Assembly: GCA_016756695.1 (NCBI GenBank) | Contig: CP066701.1 | Span: 2,552,001-2,616,000, forward strand | Direction of reading: 5' to 3' | DNA: 64,000 bases | Source: Heyndrickxia sporothermodurans | Lineage (GTDB): Bacteria; Bacillota; Bacilli; Bacillales; Bacillaceae_C | Part shown: one piece after another, positions 63,437-64,000 of the stretch | How positions within the stretch are numbered: position 1 is the stretch's first letter | Layout: each line of letters starts with the position of its first letter | The notes under the pieces: generated by a model | Told to the model about the DNA's origin: nothing | The model's input: the letters and a program-made list of their open reading frames with translations, nothing else | Database searches by the model: none | Made by a program: the position numbers and the translations under genes

Positions 63437-63555
63437 TCTATCAGCTCCTTTAAACACTCATCCATTATCTCCATATGGTTACAAAACTATAACTCATTAG
63501 GATAAAATTCTCTTGCAGTTTTTATAAAATTGAATATAATAAAAGAATAGAAAAG

Positions 63556-63628
63556 GGGGCATTAGCTCAGCTGGGAGAGCGTTTGGCTGGCAGCCAAAAG
63601 GTCAGGGGTTCGAGCCCCCTATGCTCCA
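63556..63628 (+). tRNA. tRNA-Ala (anticodon GGC)
   Basis: A 73-nt cloverleaf. Acceptor GGGGCAT pairs with ATGCTCC (one G-T), the D arm contains AGCTCAGCTGGGAGAGC, the anticodon stem is TTTGG/CCAAA with loop CTGGCAG (GGC), and the T arm is GGGGTTCGAGCCCC. CCA is not encoded. A terminator-like hairpin follows. Confidence 0.96.
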
Positions 63629-63631
63629 TAT

Positions 63632-63668
63632 TAAAAACACTATCCGGAATGGTTAGTGTTTTTTTATG
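63632..63668 (+). terminator. tRNA-Ala terminator
   Basis: Stem AAAACACT / AGTGTTTT followed by Ts. Confidence 0.85.
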
Positions 63669-63770
63669 TTCTTTTAAATTCATCATTTTAAAAAATTAAT
63701 TAGCAAACCGAAATGTTTTTTTGTACAATTAATGATGAGATTAAAAATGAAGGGGGATATTAAACTGAAT

Positions 63771-64000
63771 TTGAATACAGAAGGCCTTCAGTTAATGAAA
63801 AGTACTGAAAAAATTTGGACGAGGGACTTTATATTAATTTGCTTAGCCAATTTTTTTATTTTTCTTGGTTTTCAAATGACATTACCGACAATCCCGTTGT
63901 TTGTCGAACATTTAGGTGGAAATGATCAACTAATTGGTTTTGTAGTGGGGATATTTACCTTTTCAGCACTACTTCTTCGACCATTTGCTGGCCATGCACT
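63771..64000 (+). CDS. MFS transporter, N-terminal part (runs off the window)
   Basis: Open to the window end, about 76 codons visible. Start uncertain: TTG 63771 with AGGGGGAT upstream, ATG 63747 or ATG 63795. The sequence STEKIWTRDFILICLANFFI, FLGFQMTLPTIPLFVEHLGG and FVVGIFTFSALLLRPFAGHA shows two membrane helices and the beginning of the MFS loop 2-3 motif. It is the arrangement of YfkF/YwoG-like multidrug or arabinose-type exporters. Substrate unknown. Confidence 0.8.
   Translation, partial: MNTEGLQLMKSTEKIWTRDFILICLANFFIFLGFQMTLPTIPLFVEHLGGNDQLIGFVVGIFTFSALLLRPFAGHA

Overview
The window looks like a chromosomal segment of a low-GC, endospore-forming member of the Bacillaceae (Bacillus sensu lato). 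The evidence is the yut/yui/yug gene order shared with Bacillus subtilis, several sporulation genes, TTG/GTG starts behind strong GGAGG-type ribosome binding sites, and many hairpin-plus-U-run terminators. The species cannot be named from the sequence alone.

Positions 1-30029 are an accessory island, read here as the right-hand part of a Tn1546-like (Tn3-family) transposon whose left end lies outside the window. A 38-bp terminal repeat of Tn1546 type ends at 30029. Next to it are a 988-codon tnpA (26989-29955, broken by one in-frame TGA) and, divergently, a 191-aa resolvase (20215-20790). The cargo is sporulation and germination related: a complete spoVA2mob-type operon (yhcN-like, spoVAC, spoVAD, spoVAEb, DUF1657, yetF; 85-3530), a broken ylxY-like deacetylase, cwlJ, a ferritin-like/cupin protein, a lone DUF1657 gene, two CotF-type coat proteins, a broken subtilase, a CwlC-type amidase with a detached SPOR-like ORF, and an unknown protein behind a sigma-K-like promoter. 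Related operons are known to make spores markedly more heat resistant and slower to germinate. The island is heavily decayed: IS3, IS66 and IS110 insertions, and remnants of further yhcN, yetF, DUF1657 and tctC-like genes.

A second transposon is nested inside the first. A 6.03-kb Tn552-like element (20856-26886) carries an ATPase, a DDE transposase, its own resolvase, cadC and a frameshifted cadA. It sits exactly between the outer tnpR and tnpA, in the presumed res region, flanked by a 7-bp direct repeat.

Positions 30107-64000 are core genome: yutE-yutF-yutG-yutH-yutI-yuzD-yuzB-yutM, yumC, a type II NADH dehydrogenase with a Rex-like operator, yuiA-yuiB-yuiC, pepA, a thioesterase, an MFS exporter, kapB, a cyclophilin and a Cu/Zn superoxide dismutase. 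A more AT-rich patch (46.0-49.0 kb) encodes secreted proteins of unknown function and a bacteriocin-like remnant. Then come yugF, a small HTH gene and yugI; an arginine/proline catabolic cluster (rocR-like, rocA, rocD, rocG); an IS1182 element; yuzA; a second IS110 copy directly in front of pgi; yugN; the potassium channel yugO; tRNA-Ala(GGC); and the start of an MFS gene.

The observations most worth following are: (1) the two IS110 copies, whose junctions imply a Shine-Dalgarno-like target and which carry a long conserved 3' non-coding region that may encode a bridge RNA; (2) a RocR-type activator that has lost the GAFTGA loop and faces tandem inverted repeats, with no visible -24/-12 promoter; (3) the nested transposon in a res site; (4) the repeated and decaying spoVA2mob parts.
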